The notes: a model not told the origin generated them from the letters alone. A stretch of 64,000 nt of DNA from Nitrospirota bacterium (GCA_040755395.1 JBFMAX010000003.1:248001-312000), one strand, 5' to 3'; positions 26,840 to 36,194 are shown, counted from the stretch's first letter. Made by a program: numbers and translations.

Positions 26840-28093
26840 TCAGGACCCCTGGAGATCATCCAGGGCCTTCCGGATCCGTTCGGCGTCTCTTGCGCCGGGG
26901 TTGAGAGAAAGATACTTCTCAAACGCCATCGCGGCGGTCTTTCGGTCTCCGAGCTTGTAATACGCAAGTCCCATCTCTCTGTAGGCGTCGGCGAATGCGT
27001 CGTCGGCTTTGATCGCCGCGACGAAGTGACCGATGGCCCGCTTGGACGCCTCGGAACCGCTGCCTGTCTCCAGGTCGATCTTTCCAAGGTAGTAGTGCAG
27101 CACGGGGTCGTTGTCCTTGGCCGCCAGCGCTTTTTCAAACATCGCGGCGGCTGTCTTAAACCGCTTGCGTTCGTAGTCCAGCTTGCCGACATTCACCACC
27201 AGCTCGCGCGTCCGCCGGTTGAACTCGTCGGTATTCACCAGAAGCTTCCGGCTTGCCAAATCCTGGCTGTATTTCGATTGGACCAAGCCGGTGAGCTTTG
27301 CAATCCGCGACTTGTTGGTGGGGTGGTCGCCGTAGAAGAAGTTTTCGAGGGCGCCCTGGTCGCCGTATTCTTTCAGGAGTTGCTCGAACGTCTTCGGCGC
27401 TTCCCGCGGGTCGTAGCCGGCCTTGACCAGGTAATCCAGCCCCACGACATCGGCTTCGGTTTCGCTGGCGCGGCCATGGCCGCTGATGGCGGCCTTCATC
27501 GAGTACTCGTAGGTTTTTTGCAACAACGCAGGCGGGAGTGTGACCTTGCCGCTGGCCTCGGCCGCCTGCGCGGCCAGTTGGCCCAGCACCTGAAAGCCGT
27601 AACTGCCTTCGATGCCCTTGGTGACATGGCTTTCCGTGACATGCGCGATCTCATGCGCCAGGACCATGGCCAATTGGGCTTCGTTTTCCATGCGGGCGAG
27701 CAAGCCGGCGTTGACGTACAGGAGCCCGCCGCCGAACGTGAAGGCGTTGATGCTCGCATCGTTGACGACGCGAATGCTGTATGTGAATGGGCGCGGGTGC
27801 GCGACGGCGACGAGTCGCTGAACGATGTCGTTCAGATAAGTGTCGAGCAGCGGATCGTCCCACAACCGTTGGCTGCTCTCATACTTCTTCGCGTTCTCCT
27901 GCGCCATCCGTTCTTCATCAGCCTCGGTGAAGGTCGGCCGATTCATGACGGCGCTGCCGACCGACATCCCTGTCTGAAGATACCGGTCCGTGCCGGCCGG
28001 CAGTTGTTTCATCAGGTCCTCGCAGCCGGCCACGGCGAAAAGTGCATATGCGGCGATCACGGGTACGGCGGGATGACACATGCGTCGAGGCAT
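26840..28093 (-). CDS. M48-family zinc metalloprotease lipoprotein with TPR repeats (BepA-like)
   Basis: About 417 residues from the ATG at 28093 (MPRRMCHPAV), with GAGGAGG before it. The lipobox AVAGC places the Cys at residue 24. The catalytic HEIAH lies at 147-151 with the third ligand in the ETEADVVGLDYL motif. The C-terminal third has TPR repeats (LHYYLGKIDLETG, ADAYREMGLAYYKLGDRKTAAMAFEKYL). BepA-like enzymes control outer-membrane assembly in the periplasm. It precedes the secreted-protein genes. Confidence 0.93.
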   Translation of the reverse strand: MPRRMCHPAVPVIAAYALFAVAGCEDLMKQLPAGTDRYLQTGMSVGSAVMNRPTFTEADEERMAQENAKKYESSQRLWDDPLLDTYLNDIVQRLVAVAHPRPFTYSIRVVNDASINAFTFGGGLLYVNAGLLARMENEAQLAMVLAHEIAHVTESHVTKGIEGSYGFQVLGQLAAQAAEASGKVTLPPALLQKTYEYSMKAAISGHGRASETEADVVGLDYLVKAGYDPREAPKTFEQLLKEYGDQGALENFFYGDHPTNKSRIAKLTGLVQSKYSQDLASRKLLVNTDEFNRRTRELVVNVGKLDYERKRFKTAAAMFEKALAAKDNDPVLHYYLGKIDLETGSGSEASKRAIGHFVAAIKADDAFADAYREMGLAYYKLGDRKTAAMAFEKYLSLNPGARDAERIRKALDDLQGS

Positions 28094-28131
28094 AATGGCC
28101 TCCTCTTCCACAAAAAACCGGACACGGGTTC

Positions 28132-28338
28132 TTACCGGCCTTTATCGCGCCGGTCTGCTGAGGCGTGCCGCTCGCTGAGCTTCGACCACAACGCCTCCCA
28201 CAGCTCGGCGCTGCTGTGAAACGCCCGGCGTCGCCCCTCGCCGTCCTCGACCGTTCCCACCAGGTGTCTTGCCCGTCTTTTCGTGCCGGGACCGTCCTTG
28301 CCGCCCCGGCGGTAGATGCGCACGATGTACGACTCCAT
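28132..28338 (-). CDS. Small basic conserved-type protein
   Basis: A 68-residue protein from the ATG at 28338 (MESYIVRIYRRGG); the frame is open further upstream but that part is AT-poor filler over the operator region. It is basic, with a YIVRIYRRGGKDGP beta strand, a loop, and FHSSAELWEALWSKL helix. It has no known domain. It sits 38 bp upstream of the M48 gene, downstream of paired direct repeats, and may be the first gene of the operon. Confidence 0.65.
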   Translation of the reverse strand: MESYIVRIYRRGGKDGPGTKRRARHLVGTVEDGEGRRRAFHSSAELWEALWSKLSERHASADRRDKGR

Positions 28339-28349
28339 CCGAACCCCCG

Positions 28350-28375
28350 GATCGACGACGGTTGATCGACGACGG
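28350..28375. repeat. Direct repeat GATCGACGACGG x2
   Basis: Two perfect 12-nt copies at 28350-28361 and 28364-28375 with a 14-bp period, just upstream of the start codon of the 68-residue gene. It could be a protein-binding site or a chance duplication. Confidence 0.4.
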
Positions 28376-28394
28376 CGTGATGAAAAACGCATGC

Positions 28395-28431
28395 ATCCTA
28401 CCGGAGAAGCCCTTACCGATGACTTACCGAT
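28395..28431 (-). promoter_or_regulatory. Candidate SARP-type operator and -10 element
   Basis: On the minus strand ATCGGTAAG occurs twice (28431-28423 and 28420-28412) with an 11-bp period, one helical turn. A TAGGAT hexamer follows at 28400-28395, 11 nt further on. Established SARP-family regulators (OmpR-type helix plus BTAD) bind short direct repeats with 11-bp spacing next to a -10 box. The neighbouring gene encodes such a regulator. The link is inferred. Confidence 0.45.
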
Positions 28432-28534
28432 CATGCGGGATGGAAATGTCGTGTGGATGACGCGAGTTGCAAGACGGCGGCAGGGGGTGACGGGTGGACT
28501 TCGCCCTGCGCCGGGAGGATGCGCGGCGGTCGAT

Positions 28535-31500
28535 TCAGGCTGAGGTGGAAGGCACGTCGGATGTGACGCCGGTTCGGCGGTCGCTGCGGGCGGCGCTCGG
28601 TTGTTGTAACGTCTGGCGGAACCGTTCGATCTCCGGAGACGGCGCCAGGTCGAGCCCGGCTTTCAAGGCCTGCCGGCATCGGTGATACACCGACAGCGCA
28701 TCGGCGGGGCGATCGAGGGCGCGATAACATTGCATGAGTTCCAAATACAGCTCCTCGGCGAGGTCGTCGGCGGCCAGACCTTGTTCCAGCAGAACGATGG
28801 CTTGGTCATAGAGGCCCATCCGCATCAGGCGCCGGGCGTGCGCGATTGCGAAGCGGAGGAATCGGGTCTGCAGCCGCGCGCGCGACGAAAGGGCCCACGT
28901 CGCGTCTACTCCGTCGAGGAACCGGCCGTGGTACAAGCTCAACACCTTGCGGGCGGCAGCCGTCAGGTCCGCCTCGTCTCCTTCCCGCTCAGCCGCGCTG
29001 AGCAGGCGTTCGAACGACCAGGCGTCGACCCAGACATCGCGCGGCTCGAGGGTGAGGCGGTTGTGAGTGAGTCTGAGGGCGGCGTCCGACCCGAGCAGCC
29101 GGCGCAGCCGATGCAGCGCGACGGTGAACACCCGATAGGCGGCGTCGGCGTCGGCGTCCGGCCAGAGCGCGTCGGTCAATTTCTCGATCGGGACCCCGCG
29201 CCCGCCCAGAGCAATCAGCGCCATGAGCAGCTCGAGCGGGCGGCGCTGGGTCTTGCCTTTGAATCGAAGGGGCGTGCCGTCTTTCACCACGGCGAAGCGC
29301 CCCAAGGTATAGACCTTGATCGGCCAGGGCCAGTCGTCGGCCGGTATGTCGGCCGGCGGCGCGAGGGCATGCCGCCGGACCGCCTCCTTGACGTAGTCGG
29401 GCTCGATACCCGCATCGAGCGCGTGCGCATACAGCCGGGCGATGCGATCGCGCGTCCACCACGGAAGACCGGCGAGGCCAAGGGCTTTGCCGAGGCGCAA
29501 GGCTTGCCGGAGTAAGGCCGATCCTTCCTGCTCTCGCCGCAACGAGAATTCGAGCTCCGCCTCCGTGAGGTCGCACATGTATTCGAGGGATCGGCCGCCG
29601 ATGGCGCGGGCGATCCGGCGCGCGCCGTTCAGCGAGTTCCGTGCGCGGGTCGCCTGGCCCGTCTCCAATGCAATGCGCGCGTTCGCCATCAGACAGATCG
29701 CCTCACCGAACGGCATGCCGCTGGCCCTGACCATCGTCAGGGCCGACTGCGCGCATTCTTCGGCGTGGGCCAGTTGGCCTTTGTGCAGAGCCACCATCGA
29801 GGCCAGGTGATGATAATACGAGCCGTCGAGCAGACTCTGGGGGCGGAGGGCGAAGGATGTCTGGTGAAGCCGGCGCTCGGCCGCCTCGACGTCGCCTCGT
29901 ATGAGGAGCAGAAAAATTTCCGCGCCCAGGCGTTGAATCTCGACCATACGGATGCCCGTGGCGTCGGCCAGCCGGCGGCCTTCCTCGACTTCGTGCAAAC
30001 CCTGTTCGATGTCCCCGGTGTGCCAGTACACGATCGCCAGCGAGGCGTGCCGCCACAGGCGGGTCATCGGGGCGACGTCCTGCCTTGTCCATTCTGCGTG
30101 GATCTCGGCGATGAGGTGCTTCGCTTTGGCGAGGTCCCCCCGCCACGTGCAGTAATACAGCAGATGGTTGGCTTGCATCAGGCGGGTGTTGATGTCCGCC
30201 CCCGACCAGAGCAGCGCTTCGGCTTTCCCGGCCCATGAGGGAAGATCCGGGTGATCGGGCCAGCGGTTGATGAGCATCGTAAAGGTCGCAAAGGTGACGC
30301 GCGCTTCGATCTCGGACGACGGATAGTCCGGATACCGGCGGCGAAGGTCGTCGAACAGCTCTCGGCACCGGTCGAACTGGACGAAATCCCGCCATTCGAA
30401 GAAGACGCTTTCGACGAGACCCAGCCAGGCGAGATACGAACCGGCGGGATCGTCCGTCTTCTCGAACAGCGCGAACGCCCCGTTGAAGTGCGCCCGTGCC
30501 TCGACCGGATCGAACGGCAGCCGGCAGGTCCCCAGCCAGTAGCGGAGCCACGGTGTCTTCTCAAGCATCTCGCCAGGGACGGCCCGAATCCACTGCGCCA
30601 AGGCCGGGCCGCGACCCTGGGCCGCCATCACCGGCGCCTGCAGGAGGACCAGTCGGATCAGCCTGTCCCAGTCGCCGGCTTCGATCAATAATGCGGCGGC
30701 GTCTTCGATGAACCCGTCGGCTTCGAGCAACGCCGCCGCCCGGCGCCGCAGGCGGTTCAGCTCCGGCTGGGAATAGGCTGCACGGGCGCGAGACTGCAGG
30801 AAGGCCCGGAACAGCGGATGGTATTCATAGGTCGGGGATGGGCCGGCAAGCTTGAAGGTGAAGTAATTGCGACGCACCAGTCCGTTCAGCAAAGCCTCCG
30901 CCTGTTCGATGCCAGTCAACTGTCTGGCCGTCTCAGCCGTGATCTTGGGGAGGAGAGACGTTTGCAGCAGCATGGCGCGCGTCGTGTCGTCCGTGCGCTT
31001 GAACAGTTCCTCCGCGAAATAGTCGAACAGCATCACGTGGCCGGAGGACAGGTCCCGTGTTCGTCGTCTCCCGCAAGGCGATCCATGTTCGACCAACAAC
31101 ACGAGGCCGGTGACCCAACCCTGCGTTTCTTCATGCAGGGCGCGAAGTTGCTCCGTGCTCAGTCGGGATCGCAGCCGGCCGATCGCAAGACTCTCCCGTT
31201 GGGTCAGCCGCAGATCGTCCCAGCCCAAAAGGGCGAGCAAACCGGATGCGAGCAGGTGAGCCAAAGAGGACGGAGGATCGGCGCGGCTGAGGACGATCAC
31301 CGTGACGTCGGGCGGAATTTCGGCGAGCCCGATCGACAGCAGGTCGTGCAGCGGCGAGTCTTCCGGCAGGCGCTCGAAATTGTCGAACACTGCGACGCCG
31401 GGCTGTTTGATCCGGGCGAAGAACAGGCGGAAGAAGTTGCGGGTGAAGGCCGGGAGGCCAGGCAGATATTCCGGCGTCAGGAGCGGGAGTTGCGCCTTCC

Positions 31501-31819
31501 TGCGGGAAGCGCCATGCCCGACGGCGAGTCTTAGATAATAAAAGAACGACGCGGGGTCTCCGTCGCCCGGGTCGATGCTGTACCAGATGTGAGGCAGTCT
31601 CCGAGCGCCGAGGTAGCTGGCCGCCAGCGTCGTCTTCCCGGACCCGGCCGGGGCGGTGAGCCAGACGACCGGTCTTTTGCGGGCCGCATCGAGGAGGCGG
31701 AACAGCCGCTTCCGCTCATGCACCACGGGCAGAGTCGGGCGGGTGAGCTTGGCCAGCCTCGGAGTGCGTACGGCCATGGACGTCCGGACAGGGGTGGCGG
31801 CGATGGTCTCACACTTCAC
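28535..31819 (-). CDS. Large BTAD/SARP-like ATP-binding transcriptional activator
   Basis: A 1094-residue protein. An N-terminal STAND/AAA NTPase has Walker A TAPAGSGKTTL (about residues 54-64), Walker B VAVFDNFERLP and the MalT-like LSRADPPSSLAHLLASG segment. The middle is TPR-like. At about 855-950 an OmpR-type winged helix (VYTLGRFAVVKDGTPL... RVFTVALHRLRRLLG) is followed by a BTAD domain (LYHGRFLDG... ELYLELMQCYRALDRPADALSVYHRCRQAL). Such proteins are ligand- or ATP-gated activators. The start is a GTG at 31819; an ATG at 31777 is an alternative. It lies just upstream of the operon it may control. Confidence 0.9.
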   Translation of the reverse strand: MKCETIAATPVRTSMAVRTPRLAKLTRPTLPVVHERKRLFRLLDAARKRPVVWLTAPAGSGKTTLAASYLGARRLPHIWYSIDPGDGDPASFFYYLRLAVGHGASRRKAQLPLLTPEYLPGLPAFTRNFFRLFFARIKQPGVAVFDNFERLPEDSPLHDLLSIGLAEIPPDVTVIVLSRADPPSSLAHLLASGLLALLGWDDLRLTQRESLAIGRLRSRLSTEQLRALHEETQGWVTGLVLLVEHGSPCGRRRTRDLSSGHVMLFDYFAEELFKRTDDTTRAMLLQTSLLPKITAETARQLTGIEQAEALLNGLVRRNYFTFKLAGPSPTYEYHPLFRAFLQSRARAAYSQPELNRLRRRAAALLEADGFIEDAAALLIEAGDWDRLIRLVLLQAPVMAAQGRGPALAQWIRAVPGEMLEKTPWLRYWLGTCRLPFDPVEARAHFNGAFALFEKTDDPAGSYLAWLGLVESVFFEWRDFVQFDRCRELFDDLRRRYPDYPSSEIEARVTFATFTMLINRWPDHPDLPSWAGKAEALLWSGADINTRLMQANHLLYYCTWRGDLAKAKHLIAEIHAEWTRQDVAPMTRLWRHASLAIVYWHTGDIEQGLHEVEEGRRLADATGIRMVEIQRLGAEIFLLLIRGDVEAAERRLHQTSFALRPQSLLDGSYYHHLASMVALHKGQLAHAEECAQSALTMVRASGMPFGEAICLMANARIALETGQATRARNSLNGARRIARAIGGRSLEYMCDLTEAELEFSLRREQEGSALLRQALRLGKALGLAGLPWWTRDRIARLYAHALDAGIEPDYVKEAVRRHALAPPADIPADDWPWPIKVYTLGRFAVVKDGTPLRFKGKTQRRPLELLMALIALGGRGVPIEKLTDALWPDADADAAYRVFTVALHRLRRLLGSDAALRLTHNRLTLEPRDVWVDAWSFERLLSAAEREGDEADLTAAARKVLSLYHGRFLDGVDATWALSSRARLQTRFLRFAIAHARRLMRMGLYDQAIVLLEQGLAADDLAEELYLELMQCYRALDRPADALSVYHRCRQALKAGLDLAPSPEIERFRQTLQQPSAARSDRRTGVTSDVPSTSA

Positions 31820-31836
31820 TGCCCTGGGGCAAGTTC

Positions 31837-31866
31837 TTGACTCCGGGAAAATCGCTTCCGTAGGAT
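31837..31866 (+). promoter_or_regulatory. Promoter of the FadL-like gene
   Basis: TTGACT (31837-31842), 18-nt spacer, TAGGAT (31861-31866). The -10 ends 9 nt before the ATG at 31876, consistent with a leaderless or nearly leaderless transcript. Confidence 0.6.
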
Positions 31867-31875
31867 GCGCGCCCT

Positions 31876-33261
31876 ATGCACGACCGCGATCCGAGGCGTC
31901 TGCTGGGCCTCGTAGGCTGGGTCTGGGTCCCGCTGTTATGGGGCGTGGGCGCGTCCCCGGCCTGTGCAGACGGCTTTCGCAATCCTTTTCAAGGCTCGGC
32001 GGCCATCGGGCAGGGCAACGCGTTTGCAGCTCAAGCTGACGACCCGACGGCGGTCTTTTACAATCCAGCCGCCATGACGAGGTTGCGGGGGGTCCAGCAC
32101 GCCGTCGGCGTTCAATTCGTCAGCCCTCACACTCGGTTCACGAGTCCAAGCGGGGCTCAGACGACCAACGATCTCGGCGGGCCGGTCGGCTGGCCTCCGC
32201 CCGGCCAACTGTATCTCACGGCCAACTTAGAACGATCGGGCCTGCCGATTCTCCGGGATCTAAGCCTGGGTCTGGGCCTGCTGTCGCTCTATGGGTTCGG
32301 CAACAAGTACCCGGAACGCGCGCCGTTCTCTTCCACGAGTTACCAAGGCAGCCTTCCGCTGCTCGACATCAAGCCCACCCTGGCCTACAAGGTTTCGGAT
32401 CGCCTCTCGCTCGGACTCGGCGCGGACATCTTCACGTTCGCGAGTTTTATCGGTGAGGGGCAAACGGAAAGCCTGTCCATTTCGTCCGGCGCGGGCAACA
32501 TCCCGGCGGGCAGCCGTGTGGAGTTGAACGGCAAGGGGACCACCGCCGGCCTGAACGCCAGCGTGCTCTACACGCTGATCGGCACGGCGGACCGGCCGCG
32601 GGTGAGTCTCGCCGGGGTGTGGCGCAGCCAAGCGGTTCTGCCGGTGCACGGACAGCTGCTCGTCAACGGAGCGCCGGTCGCCGACGCGTCCGCGAATTTC
32701 CTGTTGCCCGAGGTTTGGACGCTGGGACTGGCGGTCTGGCCTCTTCACGACGCTGAGCGCGCGTGGAAGGTCGAGGTGGATGTGGACTACACGCGGTGGC
32801 GGTCGGTGAGAAATGTGGACGTCGCCCTTTCCACCGGCGCCGCCATCACCAACCCGCAACACTGGAACAACAGCGTGTCGATCGCCGCGGGGACGGAATA
32901 CAAGTGGCTCCGCCTGCCGGAACATGAAGCCTGGCAACTGGCGCTCCGCGCCGGCTACAACCGTTCGCACACGCCCATCCCGGATGCGAATTACAATCCG
33001 GTCATCCCCGACGCCGACGTGCATGTGTGGTCGGTCGGGCTGGGCCTTTTCTGTCAGGAAGGCGGACGGTTTTTGGGACTGGTGGACTGTGGCGGCGCCG
33101 GCGGCGGCTGGTTGACCCGTCAGGCGATCGGGCTCGACCTCGCCTATCAACTTCTGCTCTTTGAACCCCGCACGGTCACCGGCCACCCCGATCCCGGCGT
33201 CAACGGCACGTATCGGACCACGACCAATGCCGGAAGTCTGACCTTGCGGATCAACTTCTAA
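31876..33261 (+). CDS. FadL/OmpP1-family outer-membrane transporter
   Basis: A 461-residue protein with a signal peptide cleaved after ACA near residue 32 and the characteristic N-terminal DGFRNPFQGSAAIGQGNAFA, DDPTAVFYNPAAMTRL block. Many amphipathic beta strands follow and the protein ends in an aromatic residue (LTLRINF), as expected of outer-membrane barrels. FadL-type porins take up hydrophobic molecules. It is monocistronic and convergent with the VIT-VWA gene. Confidence 0.93.
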   Translation: MHDRDPRRLLGLVGWVWVPLLWGVGASPACADGFRNPFQGSAAIGQGNAFAAQADDPTAVFYNPAAMTRLRGVQHAVGVQFVSPHTRFTSPSGAQTTNDLGGPVGWPPPGQLYLTANLERSGLPILRDLSLGLGLLSLYGFGNKYPERAPFSSTSYQGSLPLLDIKPTLAYKVSDRLSLGLGADIFTFASFIGEGQTESLSISSGAGNIPAGSRVELNGKGTTAGLNASVLYTLIGTADRPRVSLAGVWRSQAVLPVHGQLLVNGAPVADASANFLLPEVWTLGLAVWPLHDAERAWKVEVDVDYTRWRSVRNVDVALSTGAAITNPQHWNNSVSIAAGTEYKWLRLPEHEAWQLALRAGYNRSHTPIPDANYNPVIPDADVHVWSVGLGLFCQEGGRFLGLVDCGGAGGGWLTRQAIGLDLAYQLLLFEPRTVTGHPDPGVNGTYRTTTNAGSLTLRINF

Positions 33262-33285
33262 CGAGTTGGGCGTGTGTCGCGAAGG

Positions 33286-33320
33286 GCGGCGAGGTCGAAC
33301 CGTTGCTCCGACCTCGCCGC
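33286..33320. terminator. Bidirectional hairpin between convergent genes
   Basis: GCGGCGAGGTCG (33286-33297) pairs perfectly over 12 bp with CGACCTCGCCGC (33309-33320), loop 11 nt. It lies between the fadL-like and VIT-VWA genes. No strong T-tract follows on either strand, so it may be a barrier hairpin or a weak intrinsic terminator. Confidence 0.7.
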
Positions 33321-33334
33321 TACTTGGATGCCCG

Positions 33335-35800
33335 CTACGTGTTGTTGATCTGCGGGGCGATATAGCGCACGACTTTCAATTCAGCCAGCATGGCCAAGTT
33401 CTGGATGGGCAGCCGGCCGATCACCGGCGTGCCGGTCTTCGGCTTGAGCAGCAGCTCGAAGCCGAGTTGCCGCAGTAGCGCCAGCGTCGCTTCCGACGTG
33501 TCGCTCAGCCATACCTGAATTTCCGCCTTGCCCTGTTTGACGAAGGCGGCTTCCTCGGGCGTCGGCGTGTGAATCTTGTCTTTCAGCCGCTTGACGATCG
33601 CCGCCAGACTTCGGTGCAGCTTCGCGGCGTTCTGCGCAGCGGATCGATCCGGCGCGGTCTCCTCGTGGGAATAGGAGACGGCCTCGTCCGTTTCGATCAT
33701 GGCTCGCTGCTCCATCGCCTTTCCCAAGATACCTCGGTCGGTCATCGGCGGCGCGGCTGCAGCGCTCGTCATCGGAAGCGGTCTGTTGCCTTCGCCCGTT
33801 CCGCCGAAGATGCCTTCGTAGCTCACACCCTCGGGAATCTCGACCGGCACGTCGATCCGCCGCGGTCGGCCGCCCTCCGTGATCGTCATCTCTTCGACGG
33901 CTACGAACGAGGTGTACTGCGTCATGAGGCGGTAGTCGAGCCCCAGTTGCGTGATCGCCAGCCGCACCTCCGCCTTCGGCGTCCCGCGCTGAATGCCGGT
34001 GAAATCCTGCGCCATCAGGTCGTCGATACGGGCGCGCGCCCACAGGGTGGCGAGCACGTCGTGCCGCGGTTGCTTCTCCGGCAGCTCCACCCTGATCTCG
34101 CGCGTGACGGGACGGCCGGCCAGCTTGCCGTGCAGCTTGATGGTGCTCTTGCCCGGCGCTGTGTAGCGGCCGGTCAGGATGACGGGCTTGGCGCTGAAGA
34201 GGTCCGGCAGACGACGGGGATACACGTCCTTAACCTTCAGCGCGTCCCACTCGACGGACAGGTCGGTCAGCAGCGGGTTGCGCACGCGCTCGTGGAAACG
34301 CCGCGCGGCGGCCGACCCGTCGTCGTTGAGGCCGACGTACTCGACTTCGCCCCGGCCTTCCTCCGCCATCTTGTCCAGCAGGACCCGATTGACCGCGCTG
34401 CCGATGCCGAACGAGAAGACCCGCGCGTTCGGGTGTTTCCGGATTTCGGCGATGATCTCCATGTCATTCCCGACATAGCCGTCCGTCATGAAGCAGACGA
34501 TCCGGATGTGCTCCTGCGAATCCGACGGATCGAGCGCGGCCTTGATCGCCTTCATCATTTCCGTGCCGCCTCCGCCGGACCGCGATTGCAGGAACGTCAG
34601 CGCCTTGCGCAGGTTCTCCTTCGCGGCGGGCACCGGTTCGGGAAACAGGATGTGCGTGTCGCCGGAGAAGGTGATGAGGTTGAACCGGTCTTGCGGATAG
34701 AGCCCCTCCAGCGCCAAGCGCATCGTCTCCTTGGCCTTCTCGACCGGGAAGCCGGACATGGACCCGGAGGTGTCCAACACGAAGACCAGTTCTTTGGGGG
34801 TGACGTCGGCCGGCGTCACGCGATCGGGCGGCTGAAGGATCAGCGTGAAGAAGCCGTCCTTGCCATGGCGATGTGCGAGCACGGCGTCCTGGATCTTCCC
34901 GCCGGCCACGTCGTACCGCAGGATGAAATCCTTGTTGGGAATCGAAGCCCGGTTCTTGAGACGAACGACCGCGCGGTCGGGTACAGGGTTGTCGATCGTG
35001 ACCTCATGCGTCTTGGACTGAATGTTCCGGATCGGTACGCCGGCATCGAGCATGACCTCGATGGAAATATCATGGCCGGTTCTTGTCCCCGGAGGCATAA
35101 CTGTCGGCGTGATCCGCGAGGCGTCCGGCACTTGGTCTGTATCGTAGGCCCAGCCGCCGCCCAGCTTGTTCCCGGTCGGCTGGCCGGGGATGTAGCGCGG
35201 TCCGACGACCATCGGAACGACCAACTCATAGGCGCCCTCCTCGTACTTCAACACTTCCACATAGCTGATCGTGACGGTGATCTGCTCGCCCGGCATGATA
35301 TTGGCCACCGACTGTGTAAAGATGTTCGGCCGTTCCTGGTCGAGCAGACCGGTTCGGTGGCCTTTGGCTTTCGCCGCCTCGTAGATGGCCTGCGCGTCCT
35401 CCCGCTTCGTGATCTTGGCTTTTACGACGCGGTCGCCGACCGTCAGCGTCATGTCGTCCACCGCAGCCCGCTGCGGCAGCGGGAAGGTGTAAACGGCTTC
35501 GATCTTGTCCGGGAACGGATTCTCGAACCGCTGGGTCACGCGGGCGCGGGCGAGGAATCCGCTGACCTCGATCTTCACGTCCGTGTGCTTGAGGGGGAAC
35601 AGTTGCGCGGGCTTCCCGTCGGCATCGAGGGCCGTCAGACCCCCTTGTGGCTCGCTGTGCGGGGGAGCAGGGACCGGAGCCGGTGCGGCCACCCTGGCGA
35701 AGGCGAAGCCAGGCCGGATGGAGAGCAGCGCGGCGACCAAGGCCGCGGAGATGACCAGCCATCGAGGAACGGGGTGGAGCGGAACGGCGTTTCTTCTCAT
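33335..35800 (-). CDS. VIT- and VWA-domain exported protein
   Basis: About 821 residues from the ATG at 35800, with a strong AAGGAGGA site. The signal peptide is near residues 12-35. A VIT domain (about 55-185, with VTQRFENPFPDKIEAVYTFP and KAKGHRTGLLDQERPNIF) precedes a VWA domain whose MIDAS DTSGSMS is at 343-349. A C-terminal region of about 300 residues follows. The family resembles inter-alpha-trypsin-inhibitor heavy chains and the marine proteobacterial sortase-target proteins, but no LPxTG or C-terminal anchor is present. Likely periplasmic or surface adhesion. Confidence 0.9.
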   Translation of the reverse strand: MRRNAVPLHPVPRWLVISAALVAALLSIRPGFAFARVAAPAPVPAPPHSEPQGGLTALDADGKPAQLFPLKHTDVKIEVSGFLARARVTQRFENPFPDKIEAVYTFPLPQRAAVDDMTLTVGDRVVKAKITKREDAQAIYEAAKAKGHRTGLLDQERPNIFTQSVANIMPGEQITVTISYVEVLKYEEGAYELVVPMVVGPRYIPGQPTGNKLGGGWAYDTDQVPDASRITPTVMPPGTRTGHDISIEVMLDAGVPIRNIQSKTHEVTIDNPVPDRAVVRLKNRASIPNKDFILRYDVAGGKIQDAVLAHRHGKDGFFTLILQPPDRVTPADVTPKELVFVLDTSGSMSGFPVEKAKETMRLALEGLYPQDRFNLITFSGDTHILFPEPVPAAKENLRKALTFLQSRSGGGGTEMMKAIKAALDPSDSQEHIRIVCFMTDGYVGNDMEIIAEIRKHPNARVFSFGIGSAVNRVLLDKMAEEGRGEVEYVGLNDDGSAAARRFHERVRNPLLTDLSVEWDALKVKDVYPRRLPDLFSAKPVILTGRYTAPGKSTIKLHGKLAGRPVTREIRVELPEKQPRHDVLATLWARARIDDLMAQDFTGIQRGTPKAEVRLAITQLGLDYRLMTQYTSFVAVEEMTITEGGRPRRIDVPVEIPEGVSYEGIFGGTGEGNRPLPMTSAAAAPPMTDRGILGKAMEQRAMIETDEAVSYSHEETAPDRSAAQNAAKLHRSLAAIVKRLKDKIHTPTPEEAAFVKQGKAEIQVWLSDTSEATLALLRQLGFELLLKPKTGTPVIGRLPIQNLAMLAELKVVRYIAPQINNT

Positions 35801-35876
35801 GGCATCCTCCTTGTGCGGGACGGCAGCATGCCGCCTCACCAAGGGAATGCCGCGAGGGAGCGAATCCTTTCAGGGC

Positions 35877-36074
35877 TTACACGTCCTCGCGCACGGAGAA
35901 GAACTCGCTGCGCTCACGCGGTCGGCGGCGTGGGTGAGGGAGGTAGAGCGGGAAATAGTAGGGTCCCGCCCCTTGAAGACCCGGCCTCAGCACTGGAACG
36001 ATGAGGTACGCTGAGGCGCGCTTGGTATCCTGCGAGCCGGTGTCGAGCATGCCGCGCACAATCATGCTGTCCAT
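35877..36074 (-). CDS. Mini-ORF in the sigma/VIT-VWA cluster
   Basis: A 65-residue ORF with a good GGAAGGAG site six nt before its ATG at 36074. Sequence MDSMIVRGMLDTGSQDTKRAS continues to a short hydrophobic stretch (AYLIVPVLRPGLQGAG) and a basic, Pro/Arg-rich end. It lies downstream of its own probable promoter (36166-36194) and 76 bp before the VIT-VWA gene. No homologue recognised. Confidence 0.5.
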   Translation of the reverse strand: MDSMIVRGMLDTGSQDTKRASAYLIVPVLRPGLQGAGPYYFPLYLPHPRRRPRERSEFFSVREDV

Positions 36075-36165
36075 GCTGTCTCCTTCCTATTCGGTGAGGC
36101 CGGGTGCCCCCTTTCTGACATCCGTGATCTGGCTCCGTAGAACGCATACGGCCATGACCCTTTGA

Positions 36166-36194
36166 TCTATAGCCAAGATCATCGGATCTGTCAG
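36166..36194 (-). promoter_or_regulatory. Internal promoter upstream of the mini-ORF and VIT-VWA gene
   Basis: On the minus strand CTGACA (36194-36189), 17-nt spacer, TATAGA (36171-36166), close to sigma-70 consensus. It would give the VIT-VWA gene transcription independent of the sigma factor gene. Confidence 0.6.

Noticed and set aside
26822-28219. 465-codon plus-strand frame
   Set aside because: Antisense to the M48 protease with its HEIAH motif.
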